A stretch of 64,000 nt of DNA, taken from Microbacteriaceae bacterium (GTDB lineage Bacteria > Actinomycetota > Actinomycetes > Actinomycetales > Microbacteriaceae). Positions 41,710-50,169 of this stretch are shown here, piece by piece. The DNA lies in NCBI GenBank assembly GCA_947486475.1, contig CANKTR010000004.1:1-64000 (forward strand), written 5' to 3'. Position 1 is the stretch's first letter, and every line of letters starts with the position of its first letter. Below the pieces are notes generated by a model that saw only the letters and a program-made list of their open reading frames with translations, was not told the DNA's origin and did not search any database. A program made the position numbers and the translations under genes.

Positions 41710-42633
41710 TCACCGTCGCGGTGGATCGAGCTCCGAGAACCACCGTTTCCAGCCTTTCTGGCGCGCAGCGGAACCCAAATATTCCTTGAACCGGGCGTTG
41801 GACTCGCGATACAACTCGACAATCTCACGCCGCTCGGGCGACGTCAGGGTCCATCGTTGGCTCTGCGCCTCCTGACTAATTCTCTTTCGTGCCGTGTAAA
41901 AAACCTTCGCCGCGAGTCGACGAACCCCCGGGATCCTGCGCATCCCCGCGAGCGTCCGTTTGAGGTCTGCTAGCCGACGCAGCTGGTCCTTTCCCAGGGA
42001 CGCGTTCTTCTTGTGGTTGGTTGTCGCGTCGGGAATGGGGATACGAAATCGAGTAGAAAAACGTTTCATCAAACCGTCCGTTGCGTAATCGTCTTCGAAA
42101 TACGGGAGCGCGACCAGGTTGTGTCCGTCCCCGGACCACTTCTCAAACATGACATCGTAATGAAAGCGTCGATTCGCTTCACGAACGACCGCATCGAGAG
42201 TGAGGTCGAGGTGCTGCGGAGATTCCCAGGATTGAACGCGGTGTGCCACGATGCTGGGCAGAGCGAAAGTCTGGTGCCGCGCGAAGAACACAACATCGAC
42301 CGAATCGGCAAGATCGCAGAGGCGCTTCGTGATGTAATCGCTGTATCGAGCGGCACGTAACACCTCGGCGATAAAGACGATGGTGACCTCCGGCACATCG
42401 CGGGTGCGCGCCTCGGCAACAATTGCCTCAATCCGACGCTCAATCGCTGCCCCGCGCCGGGTGCCGAGCATTTTGAGTTCGGGGTGCTTGACCACGTCGG
42501 TTCGAGGCTGTGGCCACGAGTCTCCCCTCGGAACGATCAGGGAATCGGGTAGCGGTGCGGACAGTAACCGAGACGCTAACGCCTCGGTCCCCGTCTTCAT
42601 GGGGCCGATGTGGAGGACGATTCGTACGCCGAT
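41710..42633 (-). CDS. P-loop sulfotransferase-like protein, copy 3, apparent ATC start
   Basis: Third paralogue, about 307 residues. GVRIVLHIGPMKTGTEALA contains the P-loop; VPRGDSWPQPRTDVVKHPEL, VTIVFIAEVLRAARYSD, VVFFARHQTFALPSIVAHR and LVALPYFEDDYATDG follow the family plan. The first ATG in frame (42600) lies inside the P-loop and would delete the beta strand needed before it. Going upstream there is no ATG, GTG or TTG before the lcp stop TAG at 42645. An ATC at 42633 is placed exactly 6 nt after AGGAG, so a rare ATC start is the best reading. Sequencing error or TAG readthrough are alternatives. Confidence 0.65.
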   Translation of the reverse strand: MGVRIVLHIGPMKTGTEALASRLLSAPLPDSLIVPRGDSWPQPRTDVVKHPELKMLGTRRGAAIERRIEAIVAEARTRDVPEVTIVFIAEVLRAARYSDYITKRLCDLADSVDVVFFARHQTFALPSIVAHRVQSWESPQHLDLTLDAVVREANRRFHYDVMFEKWSGDGHNLVALPYFEDDYATDGLMKRFSTRFRIPIPDATTNHKKNASLGKDQLRRLADLKRTLAGMRRIPGVRRLAAKVFYTARKRISQEAQSQRWTLTSPERREIVELYRESNARFKEYLGSAARQKGWKRWFSELDPPRR

Positions 42634-42642
42634 GGCGTTCTC

Positions 42643-43854
42643 CTAATAGGCGTACGAGACCGAACAGGTATCCTGCGCGGCGGATTGTCCCTGGATGCCG
42701 CTCAGGACCTTGCCGGAGCCCGTTGGCTTGGCGTTACCCTTGACTTCCGAGCCGACCCCGGTCGCGTCTTTCGCCAGTTTGAACGGCTTGTCCTTGCGGA
42801 TGGTCGAGAACAGCAGGTCGGCGAGGTCGGTCAGCGGAGCGACTTTGCCCGCGTAGATTCCGCCTACGCCCGTTCGACCGGGGTATTGGATAAACATGAT
42901 GTTTTCGCGCGGGATGTCTTTCAGCACCAGAGCCATGGCGGCCATCGTATCGAGACTGGAGAGGGAATTGGACAGTGTCATCGAGCTGGCCGCAACGGAT
43001 GCGAGCCCATAGACCTTGGTCGGATCGAACAGGACTCCTTCGTCCTGAATTTTTCGAACGAGGGACGAGAGGTAGACCTGTTGCGAGGAAATGCGCCCCA
43101 GGTCGGAACCGTCGCCGACCCCGTGGCGTGACCGAAGAAATGCCAACGCCTCCCAGCCCTTGATGTTGTAAGTCCCCTTCTTGGGGAAGTACAAGCCGGT
43201 GTAGGGGTCATCGACTTTGTCATTCACGCAAACATCGACTCCGCCGATTGCGCTCGCCAGCGACGCGACGCCGCGGAACGTGACCAGTGCGGCGTATTTG
43301 ATTTTCAATCCCGACAATGCTTCGGCAGTGAGCACGGCACAGGCAAGGCCACCGTAGGACAGGGCGACGTTGATGGGTTGGCCCGACATTCCCGAGTTGT
43401 ACCCGGAGCCGTCCTCGCGGGGGCAGGAGGGAATCGGGACCACGAGGTCTCGCGGGATCGACACGGCGGTCGCGCGGGTGTGGTCTTCGGAAACGTGCAC
43501 GATGATGTTGACGTCGTTGAGCGTGGCTCCGACCGACGAGCCACCGAATTTTTCCCGCTCTCCTTTTCGCGTGTCCGACCCGACAATCAGCACGTTGAAC
43601 GCGCCTTTCATCGCACCGATACCCGAGAGCTTGATCTCTTCCTCGGTACCGGTTTCGCCGGCCAACGCCACCGAATCAATGGTCGACGTGATTTTCCACG
43701 CCACGATCCCGGCGATGGCGGCGGTTGACACCATGACGACAGCGAGCGACAGTCCGATGACCTGCATGATTGTGGCCCACGGTCGACGGCGCCGCGCCAA
43801 CACCGAATGACGTGGGGTTGATTCGGCTGGTTGTGGTGTCGTCTTCTTCGTCAC
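42643..43854 (-). CDS. LytR-CpsA-Psr (LCP) family protein
   Basis: Membrane-anchored phosphotransferase of 403 residues that in Gram-positives ligates lipid-linked glycans to peptidoglycan. A basic cytosolic N-terminus, one TM helix (about 29-52), then the LCP domain: VLIVGSDTRKGE, DVNIIVHVSEDHTRATAVSIPRDL (Asp and Arg residues of the pyrophosphate site), and FLRSRHGVGDGSDLGRISSQQ. GTG 43854 has AAGGAG 5 nt upstream. Downstream neighbours are the sulfotransferase-like genes, so it may attach the putative sulfated polymer to the wall. Confidence 0.88.
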   Translation of the reverse strand: MTKKTTPQPAESTPRHSVLARRRRPWATIMQVIGLSLAVVMVSTAAIAGIVAWKITSTIDSVALAGETGTEEEIKLSGIGAMKGAFNVLIVGSDTRKGEREKFGGSSVGATLNDVNIIVHVSEDHTRATAVSIPRDLVVPIPSCPREDGSGYNSGMSGQPINVALSYGGLACAVLTAEALSGLKIKYAALVTFRGVASLASAIGGVDVCVNDKVDDPYTGLYFPKKGTYNIKGWEALAFLRSRHGVGDGSDLGRISSQQVYLSSLVRKIQDEGVLFDPTKVYGLASVAASSMTLSNSLSSLDTMAAMALVLKDIPRENIMFIQYPGRTGVGGIYAGKVAPLTDLADLLFSTIRKDKPFKLAKDATGVGSEVKGNAKPTGSGKVLSGIQGQSAAQDTCSVSYAY

Positions 43855-43875
43855 GGTTCTCCTTGGTGTACTGTG

Positions 43876-43960
43876 CGGAGGGCGTGGGATTCGAACCCAC
43901 GAGACATTGCTGCCCACTGGTTTTCAAGACCAGCTCCATCGGCCTCTCGGACAGCCCTCC
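43876..43960 (-). tRNA. tRNA-Ser (anticodon TGA)
   Basis: Minus-strand class II tRNA: acceptor GGAGGGC/GCCCTCC, anticodon stem CTGGT/ACCAG with loop CTTGAAA (anticodon TGA, codons UCA/UCG/UCU), long variable arm, T-loop GGTTCGAATCC, discriminator G; CCA not encoded. Confidence 0.95.
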
Positions 43961-43991
43961 TCAATAAGTCTAACCGAGGTGGGTCGATGCG

Positions 43992-44807
43992 CTATTCGAG
44001 CGTCGCCAAAACGGACGGGAGTCCGCCCTCGGACTCGTCAAGAGTTATCTCGCTGGCCGCCGACCGAACCTCAGCGGGCGCTTGGCCCATCGCCACGCCC
44101 CGACCGAACTCGGCGGCCCACTCCAGCATCTCCACATCATTCCGGCCATCGCCGACCGCCATGACCCTCTCTCGCGGGATTTTCCAGCGTTCACGCACCA
44201 ATTCCAGGGCGGTCGATTTGTTCACTCCCTGCGGCCCAATATCAAGCCATGACGTGTATCCCACCGAATAGGTGACTTTATGCAACCCCAACATCTCCAC
44301 CACGTCGGTGAAATAGTCCTCCCGCGACGTCGGGGCAATCACGACGACACGAGTTGCCCGATTTGTCATCAATTCTTCGAACGAGTTCATTTTCTGGGTC
44401 TGCATGTTCACCCCGCTCTCGGGGAACCAACCGATGTAGCGCAACAGACCCGTCTCGTCTTCGACGGCGTAATGGGCGTCGGGAATCGTCTGGTGAATTT
44501 CCCGCAACACCCGCTGCGGATCGAACAATTCAACGGTGTCACGGACGTATCCGGTCGGGTCGCTCGAATCTCGCCGTACCACAATTGCGCCGTTTGCGCA
44601 GACCAGGTATTCGGGAGTGATGCCGAGTTTTGTCACAATCGGCAACGTCATCGGAACAGAGCGGCCCGTCGCAATCGTGAGGCGATGTCCCGCCCGATCA
44701 AGGCGTTGCACTTCTGTGATGGTCAACGGATTGAGGTCCCCGTAATCCGAAATCAGTGTTCCGTCAATGTCGATTGCGACAAGCCACGGATCCGAAGGCC
44801 CCGTCAT
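43992..44807 (-). CDS. HAD-superfamily hydrolase, Cof type
   Basis: Mg-dependent sugar-phosphate or nucleotide phosphatase of 271 residues. Motif I AIDIDGTLISDYGDL (nucleophile Asp near residue 13), motif II TIATGRS, motif III lysine region GVNKSTALEL and motif IV AVGDGRNDVEMLEWA are intact, with a type IIB cap domain between II and III. ATG 44807 shares a base with the serS stop (TGATG), so it is the last gene of a pheA-serS-HAD operon. The natural substrate cannot be inferred. Confidence 0.87.
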   Translation of the reverse strand: MTGPSDPWLVAIDIDGTLISDYGDLNPLTITEVQRLDRAGHRLTIATGRSVPMTLPIVTKLGITPEYLVCANGAIVVRRDSSDPTGYVRDTVELFDPQRVLREIHQTIPDAHYAVEDETGLLRYIGWFPESGVNMQTQKMNSFEELMTNRATRVVVIAPTSREDYFTDVVEMLGLHKVTYSVGYTSWLDIGPQGVNKSTALELVRERWKIPRERVMAVGDGRNDVEMLEWAAEFGRGVAMGQAPAEVRSAASEITLDESEGGLPSVLATLE

Positions 44808-46072
44808 CACGACAGTGGCTCCGCGACCGCGAGGCCGCCGAGGTACGGACGGAGTGCGTCGGGGATAGTGACCGAGCCGTTCGCGTTTTGATGCGTTTCG
44901 AGGAGTGCAACCAACCAGCGGGTAGTCGCGAGTGTGCCATTGAGCGTCGCGACGGTCTCTGTTGCACCACCGTCGGGACGGTGCCGAATGTTGAGCCGAC
45001 GCGCTTGGAACGTCGTGCAGTTCGATGTCGACGTCAATTCGCGGTAAGTCCCTTGAGTCGGAATCCACGCTTCGATGTCATATTTCCGCGCTGCCGAGGA
45101 ACCGAGGTCGCCCGCAGCGACATCAATCACGCGATAGGAGAGGCCGAGCAGTTGCATCATTTCCTCTTGCCACGCGACGAGGCGGTCGTGTTCGGCTTCC
45201 GCCTCGGCGGGAGCACAGTACGAAAACATCTCGAGCTTGTTGAACTGGTGAACGCGCAAAATTCCACGGGTGTCCTTGCCGTACGAGCCGGCCTCGCGGC
45301 GATAACAGGTTGACCAACCCGCGTACCGTTTCGGTCCCGCGGTGAGGTCGAGAATCTCGTCCGCGTGAAAACCCGCGAGGGCGACCTCGCTGGTCCCGGT
45401 CAAATACCGGTCATCGGCGGGCAGGTAATAGATTTCGTCCGAGTGCGCACCGAGAAACCCCGTTCCCTGCATGATCGTGGGACTCACGAGCGTTGGCGTG
45501 ATGAGGGGAGTGAAGCCCGCCGCGAGGGCGCGGTCTAACGCGAGCGACATCAGTGCGATTTCGAGCCGGGCGCCGATTCCCGACAAGAAATAAAACCGCG
45601 AACCCGAAACCTTCGTTCCGCGGAGCATGTCGATTGCGCCCAGCATTTCCCCCAATTCGAGGTGATCGCGTGGCGCAAAATCGAAGACTGGAAACTCACC
45701 CGCCTCGCGTAAGGTGACGAAGTTTTCCTCGCCCCCGGCCGGCACTCCGTCGACGATGATGTTGCCGATTCCGCCCGCGACGCGAGTGAAGTTCTCGCCC
45801 GCTTCGGTTGCGGCTTTGTCGGCACTTTTCACCCGCTCGGCTAAATCCTGTGCGGCGGCGACGAGTGCGACCTTGTCCTCTTTCGAGGCGGCGGCGACCA
45901 GTTTTCCGTGGGCGTTTTGTTCCGCTCGGAGCGTTTCGAAGTGAACAATCGCATCGCGGCGAGCCTGATCCGCGGCGAGCGCGAGGTCCACCACCGAAAC
46001 GTCGTCGCCGCGGGCGATGAGTGAGGCGCGGACAACGTCTGGTTCCGCCCGAAGTAGCGTCGGGTCGATCAT
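44807..46072 (-). CDS. serS: Seryl-tRNA synthetase
   Basis: Class II aminoacyl-tRNA synthetase of 421 residues, normal length. N-terminal antiparallel coiled-coil arm (about 30-100), then motif 2 [22 protein letters not shown] and motif 3 [35 protein letters not shown] is the SerRS active-site loop. Two tRNA-Ser genes lie 0.8-3.2 kb downstream. The start is 2 nt after the pheA stop, so the two are coupled. Confidence 0.96.
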   Translation of the reverse strand: MIDPTLLRAEPDVVRASLIARGDDVSVVDLALAADQARRDAIVHFETLRAEQNAHGKLVAAASKEDKVALVAAAQDLAERVKSADKAATEAGENFTRVAGGIGNIIVDGVPAGGEENFVTLREAGEFPVFDFAPRDHLELGEMLGAIDMLRGTKVSGSRFYFLSGIGARLEIALMSLALDRALAAGFTPLITPTLVSPTIMQGTGFLGAHSDEIYYLPADDRYLTGTSEVALAGFHADEILDLTAGPKRYAGWSTCYRREAGSYGKDTRGILRVHQFNKLEMFSYCAPAEAEAEHDRLVAWQEEMMQLLGLSYRVIDVAAGDLGSSAARKYDIEAWIPTQGTYRELTSTSNCTTFQARRLNIRHRPDGGATETVATLNGTLATTRWLVALLETHQNANGSVTIPDALRPYLGGLAVAEPLS

Positions 46073-46074
46073 CG

Positions 46075-46998
46075 TCAGCCTTCTTTTCCAGCGACGAGCC
46101 GGTCGAGCCAGGCCCGCGCATCGACAAACGCCGTGTCGGAATACTGTTCGGCAACGGTGGGTGTGTAACCATCCGCTCGACGGTACGAACCGAGGAACTG
46201 TAACCCCGGGCTGTACCTTTTGAGCCCCAGAAGCGCGTCCGCGACGCGTTCGTCCTCGATGTGGCCATCGATATCAATCACGAAACGATAGCGACCGAGC
46301 GCGTCGCCGATGGGGCGCGATTCAAGAAGAGACAGGTTGACTCCGCGCGTCGCAAACTGTTCGAGCATCTCGAGCAGTCCGCCGGGACGATCATCGGGCA
46401 GTTCGACGATGACCGTTGTCTTGTCCGTTCCTGTGCGCGGTGCCACCGCCCGGCGACGACCAATGAGGACAAACCGGGTCACCGCAGAGGGGTTGTCGCC
46501 GACGAGCGTGGCGATCGTGGTGACGTCCGCGTGCTCTTGAAATCCCGCGGGCGCTATCGCAGCGTCACCGTGTCGGCCCGCTGCGACATCGAGCGCGGCG
46601 GACACGTTAGACGTTGCGGGCAGGTGTTGGTGGTGAGGAACGTGTGCTTCCAGCCACTGTCGGCACTGGGCGTAGGCGACGGGGTGCGCCACGACGACGT
46701 GAACATCGGCGAGCGCCGTTCCGGGCCGAACCACCACGTCAAAATTCACGGGGACGAGGAATTCCCCCAGGATTTGTAAACCGGACGATTGGGCGAGCGC
46801 ATCCTGCGCGGCGCTCACACCGCCTTCGACGGAGTTCTCCACCGCGATCATCGCCGCGTCGGCGCGACCGTCGACCAGCGAGGCCAGCGCGTCGCCGACG
46901 TTATTGACGGGAAGCCACTCCTGACCCTTCGCCTCGGGAACTTGCCCCAGCGCGGTCCAGGTGAAAGTGCCAACGGGCCCTAAATAGGCGTACACCAC
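46075..46998 (-). CDS. pheA: Prephenate dehydratase
   Basis: Converts prephenate to phenylpyruvate for phenylalanine synthesis. In 307 residues: substrate domain with [32 protein letters not shown] and the TRF motif in [10 protein letters not shown], then a C-terminal ACT domain ([37 protein letters not shown]) for Phe feedback control, with ESRP retained. It is monofunctional, with no chorismate mutase. Start is GTG 46998 (or the next GTG at 46995), since AAAGGAG lies just upstream; an ATG six codons earlier would place the Shine-Dalgarno sequence inside the gene. Confidence 0.92.
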   Translation of the reverse strand: MVYAYLGPVGTFTWTALGQVPEAKGQEWLPVNNVGDALASLVDGRADAAMIAVENSVEGGVSAAQDALAQSSGLQILGEFLVPVNFDVVVRPGTALADVHVVVAHPVAYAQCRQWLEAHVPHHQHLPATSNVSAALDVAAGRHGDAAIAPAGFQEHADVTTIATLVGDNPSAVTRFVLIGRRRAVAPRTGTDKTTVIVELPDDRPGGLLEMLEQFATRGVNLSLLESRPIGDALGRYRFVIDIDGHIEDERVADALLGLKRYSPGLQFLGSYRRADGYTPTVAEQYSDTAFVDARAWLDRLVAGKEG

Positions 46999-47062
46999 GG
47001 TGACTCCTTTCGACATCGCAGGAATTCCAGACTATCGCGGGGCGGAGTGCCGAGCCGAGTGA

Positions 47063-47833
47063 TTATCGAGCGTAATCAGGGGCGGCGGGCAGACCGAAAA
47101 ACTCTTCCAGGGTGATTTTCGGTGTCAGGCTCAATTCCGCGGCAAGTTCCACCCCGACGAAGCGCCAGTGCCACGGCTCATAGATGTATCCCGTAATCGC
47201 GGTTTTTCCGCTGGGGTACCGCAAATGCCATCCGAACTGTGGCGCATTACTCTTCAACCACTTCCCCTCGGGCGTCGTGCCGAAGCAGGCTTGAATGGTA
47301 CAGGCCCGATTCGCAGCGGCGATGTCGACGGACAGCCCGATTTGGTGCTCGGAGTAACCCGGGCGGGCGCTCTGTAAATCGGCGGCCTCTCGACCAATCG
47401 AGTCTACCCAGCCGTTGTACACCGAAACCTGTGCCGAGTAGGAGCGGTAACTGCTCTGGACCACCAGGTCAATCCCGTCCCTGCGCGCCGCGCGATACAT
47501 CGTGCGGTACGCCTTCGCGGCGTCCCGTCGAAGAATCGGCGTGTAGGTGTGGGGCACGTTCATGGTCGTGAGGTCTGTTGGCGCGTACCTTTTCGGCGAC
47601 AATCGGCGCAACTTATCCACCACAACCCACAGGGAATCCGCCTCGTCAATGGAATGGAGAGTCGTGTCGAAAACGGCGACGACTGCGGTCGGGGTTGGGG
47701 CGATCGACGGGGTTGGGTCGGTCGGCGGCGACGGTTGGGTGGGCGCCGGGATTTCCGCGGTGGGCGCCGCCGACGCAACACACCCCGTCAGGGCGACGGA
47801 AGCGGTGGCGACGAGGGCGAGGAATCGAAACAT
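47063..47833 (-). CDS. D-alanyl-D-alanine carboxypeptidase lipoprotein (VanY/peptidase M15B)
   Basis: Extracytoplasmic peptidoglycan peptidase of 256 residues. Signal peptide with lipobox ALTGC (Cys near residue 18) followed by a Pro/Thr linker, then the M15 domain: SYRSYSAQVSVYNG, zinc ligands in SEHQIGLSVDI (His and Asp) and EPWHWRFVG (His). The TAACCT box 7 nt before the ATG suggests a leaderless transcript. It probably trims terminal D-Ala from stem peptides. Confidence 0.88.
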   Translation of the reverse strand: MFRFLALVATASVALTGCVASAAPTAEIPAPTQPSPPTDPTPSIAPTPTAVVAVFDTTLHSIDEADSLWVVVDKLRRLSPKRYAPTDLTTMNVPHTYTPILRRDAAKAYRTMYRAARRDGIDLVVQSSYRSYSAQVSVYNGWVDSIGREAADLQSARPGYSEHQIGLSVDIAAANRACTIQACFGTTPEGKWLKSNAPQFGWHLRYPSGKTAITGYIYEPWHWRFVGVELAAELSLTPKITLEEFFGLPAAPDYAR

Positions 47834-47840
47834 CCCCTCA

Positions 47841-47846
47841 AGGTTA
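47841..47846 (-). promoter_or_regulatory. -10 box of leaderless VanY transcript
   Basis: Minus-strand TAACCT, 7 nt, ATG at 47833. Confidence 0.5.
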
Positions 47847-47958
47847 GCGGGCGCGGGCTCGTCAACGCGCCACAATCACCCCATACCGAGATCGACCGGG
47901 ATTCCGATGCGGGGGTGTCGATGTCGCGGCATCGGTGAGTAGCACACAGAATGGTGTC

Positions 47959-48231
47959 ATGGAAATTCGCGTTTCAGACGACCGCATCGTCGGACTTCGT
48001 GACGGTGAGCCCGTCGGCTGGGTTGATTTCGAGGTGACCGACGGCGTCGCTCGGCTCTTTCACACCGAGGTTCTTCCGACCATGCGGAACTCGGGCACGG
48101 GAACCGAACTGGTTGTAGCCGTTTTGGAATGGTTCCGAGACAACACGACTCATCGCATCGTGGGGGTTTGCCCGTTCATTCCGGTTGTCATCACGCGCCA
48201 CCCCGAGTTCGCGGAACTGACGACCCGCTAG
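47959..48231 (+). CDS. Small GNAT-like N-acetyltransferase (YjdJ/GTNAT type)
   Basis: A 90-residue protein matching the minimal Gcn5-related family: MEIRVSDDRIVGLRDGEPVG strands, VARLFHTEVLPTMRNSGTGTELV with the acetyl-CoA motif reduced to SGTGTELV, and VCPFIPVVITRHPEF at the end. Usual members have R-G-x-G-x-A/G; here it is N-S-G-T-G-T, so acetyl-CoA binding is plausible but not certain. CAGAAT lies 6 nt before the ATG. Its TAG is shared with the convergent phoU stop (CTAG). Confidence 0.75.
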   Translation: MEIRVSDDRIVGLRDGEPVGWVDFEVTDGVARLFHTEVLPTMRNSGTGTELVVAVLEWFRDNTTHRIVGVCPFIPVVITRHPEFAELTTR

Positions 48232-48887
48232 TCGTCGAGGTCGGCGTCCGACCATTCGCCGGTGGTGAGATAGCTCACCTTCGACGAGATTTCGACGACG
48301 TGGTCGGCGATTCGTTCCAGATAGCGGCTCGCGAGTGTGACATCCACCGTGTGCACGGCTTTCTCTTTCCAGGACTTGTCGAGAACGACCTCGAACACTT
48401 CACGGTGGAGTTCGTCGACGCGTTCGTCAGCCGCCTGAATCGAGCGGGCAAGGTCGACGGACGTGTTTTTGAGCAACTTGACGAGTTTTTTGGACAAACG
48501 AACGTCGAGTCGAACCATCTCGTCGAAGGTATCGGACAACGATTCGGGAATCGCGGAGTCGGGGAAACGGAATCGTGCGATCGTCGCAATATGCGACGCG
48601 AGCGCCGACATTCGCTCGAGCGAGGCCGATATCCGGAGGGTGGACACCAGGATTCGCAGGTCCCGGGCGACCGGGGCTTGCAGGGCGAGCGTGCGGATGA
48701 CGAGTTCATCCAAAGACAGCGATTTTTCGCTGACGATTTCCGCTCCGGCGAGTGCACGATCCGCCGCTTTCACGTCGGCTTCCAACAGCGCGGTGGTGGC
48801 GTCCGTCACGATGGTGAGAACGCTGTCCGCGATTTCGACGATACGTCCTTGAACAGATTCCAATTCTTGGTCAAACATTTCGCGCAT
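48228..48887 (-). CDS. phoU: Phosphate signalling protein PhoU
   Basis: Cytosolic negative regulator linking the Pst transporter with the SenX3-type kinase. The 219-residue protein is two three-helix bundles; the PhoU acidic metal-binding motifs appear as ERMSALASHIATIARF and YLERIADHVVEISSKV (E/D-x3-D/H-x3-I pattern). ATG 48887 was chosen because AGG lies 7 nt before it and family homology starts at MREMFDQELE; upstream in-frame codons run into the divergent regulatory region. TATATC (48906-48901) is a good -10. Confidence 0.93.
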   Translation of the reverse strand: MREMFDQELESVQGRIVEIADSVLTIVTDATTALLEADVKAADRALAGAEIVSEKSLSLDELVIRTLALQAPVARDLRILVSTLRISASLERMSALASHIATIARFRFPDSAIPESLSDTFDEMVRLDVRLSKKLVKLLKNTSVDLARSIQAADERVDELHREVFEVVLDKSWKEKAVHTVDVTLASRYLERIADHVVEISSKVSYLTTGEWSDADLDD

Positions 48888-48928
48888 CGGAGTGCCTCTC
48901 GATATAGGTCTAAAGCGAACCAGAGCGG

Positions 48929-48957
48929 GGTGAACCGCTCTCAAACAATTCGCGAAC
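48929..48957 (-). promoter_or_regulatory. PHO-like repeat between phoU and senX3
   Basis: Read toward phoU: GTTCGCG (48957-48951), GTTTGAG (48946-48940), GTTCACC (48935-48929), each 11 bp apart; a further GTTCGCT is at 48920-48914. The last unit is identical to the pst PHO box and the 11-bp periodicity is the same. It suggests autoregulation by the RegX3-like protein. Confidence 0.5.
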
Positions 48958-49017
48958 ATCGGGTTAAATGCGTGGCCGCGAGGACCGTAGTTCCACGATA
49001 CCGTGTCCATCGTCGCC

Positions 49018-49023
49018 TAGCCT
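49018..49023 (+). promoter_or_regulatory. -10 box of leaderless senX3-type transcript
   Basis: TAGCCT, 6 nt (gagaag), GTG at 49030. Confidence 0.5.
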
Positions 49024-49029
49024 GAGAAG

Positions 49030-50169
49030 GTGGTGAGTTTCGGGATTTTCCTGGCAGTGACCAGCGTGGTCGCTGTCCTCGTCGCGGTCATCACCTATCT
49101 GGTCTTTCGCGCTCGGCATTCGCGCATCAAAGCGACGGAGGACGAGCCCCTCACCGACGTCGCGTCGCGCCTCATTTCGGTACTCGCGAGCGCAGGGATG
49201 GTGGTGGACGACTCGCTCGCGGTTCTTCGAGCGACCAACAGCGCGATTGCCCTGGGGCTCGTGTCCGGTCGGGTGATTCGCAGTTCAGAAATCCGCGCGC
49301 TGGTTCGCGCGACCCAGGAAACCGAGACCACGAACTCTGTCGAGTTTGAATTGACACTGTCGGAAGGTGGTGACGTTCGGTACCTGCGCGCCCGAGCGGT
49401 CACGATCGGTGCCGGTATCGTGTTGGTTCTCGTCGAGGACAACACCGAGGCCCACGACTTCGAGTCGATTCGTCGCGATTTCATCGCGAACGTGACTCAC
49501 GAAATCAAAACTCCGATTGGCGCTATCGCACTTCTCAGTGAAGCGATGGAGGGGGCCCTCGATGACCCAACCCGTATGCACAAGTTTGCGGACAGTTTGC
49601 GCCGCGAAACGGGCCGCCTGTCGACTCTCATCACCGAAATCATTCAGTTGTCCCGCGTTGAAACCTCCAACATTCTGGCGAAAGCGAAGCCGTCCAACGT
49701 GGGGGTGGTGGTTCGAGAGGCGCTCGAGCGAACCCTCGTCATTGCCGACGCGAAAGACATCGTGGTCAATGCGAAGTACCCCGATGATGTTTTTGTGATG
49801 GGTGATGGCGAACTGTTGACCGTCGCTGTCAAAAACCTGATCGAAAATGCCATTCAGTATTCGGACCGGAAACAATCCGTCGGAATAGGCGTCACCACCC
49901 GTAATGGTCACGTCGACATCATCGTGACGGATCAGGGTGTGGGTATTCCCGCCGACGAGCAGTCCCGCGTGTTCGAACGTTTTTATCGGGTGGACGAATC
50001 CCGCGACCGAACCACCGGGGGAACCGGGCTCGGTCTGAGTCTCGTCAAACACATCGCTCTCAGCCATCGCGGCGAAGTGACTCTGTTTTCTCAGCCGGGC
50101 GTCGGCTCGACTTTCACCATGCGCCTACCGCGGCTCGTGGAAACCTCGAAGGAGAACACCCATGAGTAG
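49030..50169 (+). CDS. senX3: Sensor histidine kinase, SenX3/PhoR type
   Basis: Membrane kinase of the phosphate two-component system, 379 residues. One N-terminal TM helix (about 4-25), a degenerate PAS-like region (45-145), H box FIANVTHEIKTPIGAIALL with phosphoacceptor His157, N box NLIENAIQYS, G boxes DQGVGIP and GTGLGLSLVKH. A single TM helix with cytosolic PAS is the SenX3 layout in Mycobacterium. It overlaps the response regulator gene by 8 nt. Signal input is probably via PhoU and PstSCAB. Confidence 0.92.
   Translation: MVSFGIFLAVTSVVAVLVAVITYLVFRARHSRIKATEDEPLTDVASRLISVLASAGMVVDDSLAVLRATNSAIALGLVSGRVIRSSEIRALVRATQETETTNSVEFELTLSEGGDVRYLRARAVTIGAGIVLVLVEDNTEAHDFESIRRDFIANVTHEIKTPIGAIALLSEAMEGALDDPTRMHKFADSLRRETGRLSTLITEIIQLSRVETSNILAKAKPSNVGVVVREALERTLVIADAKDIVVNAKYPDDVFVMGDGELLTVAVKNLIENAIQYSDRKQSVGIGVTTRNGHVDIIVTDQGVGIPADEQSRVFERFYRVDESRDRTTGGTGLGLSLVKHIALSHRGEVTLFSQPGVGSTFTMRLPRLVETSKENTHE

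Noticed and set aside
42643..42645. TAG as a readthrough codon fusing LCP with the sulfotransferase-like protein
   Set aside because: A perfectly spaced AGGAG and ATC start just after it is simpler, and there is no readthrough context or selenocysteine/pyrrolysine signal visible.
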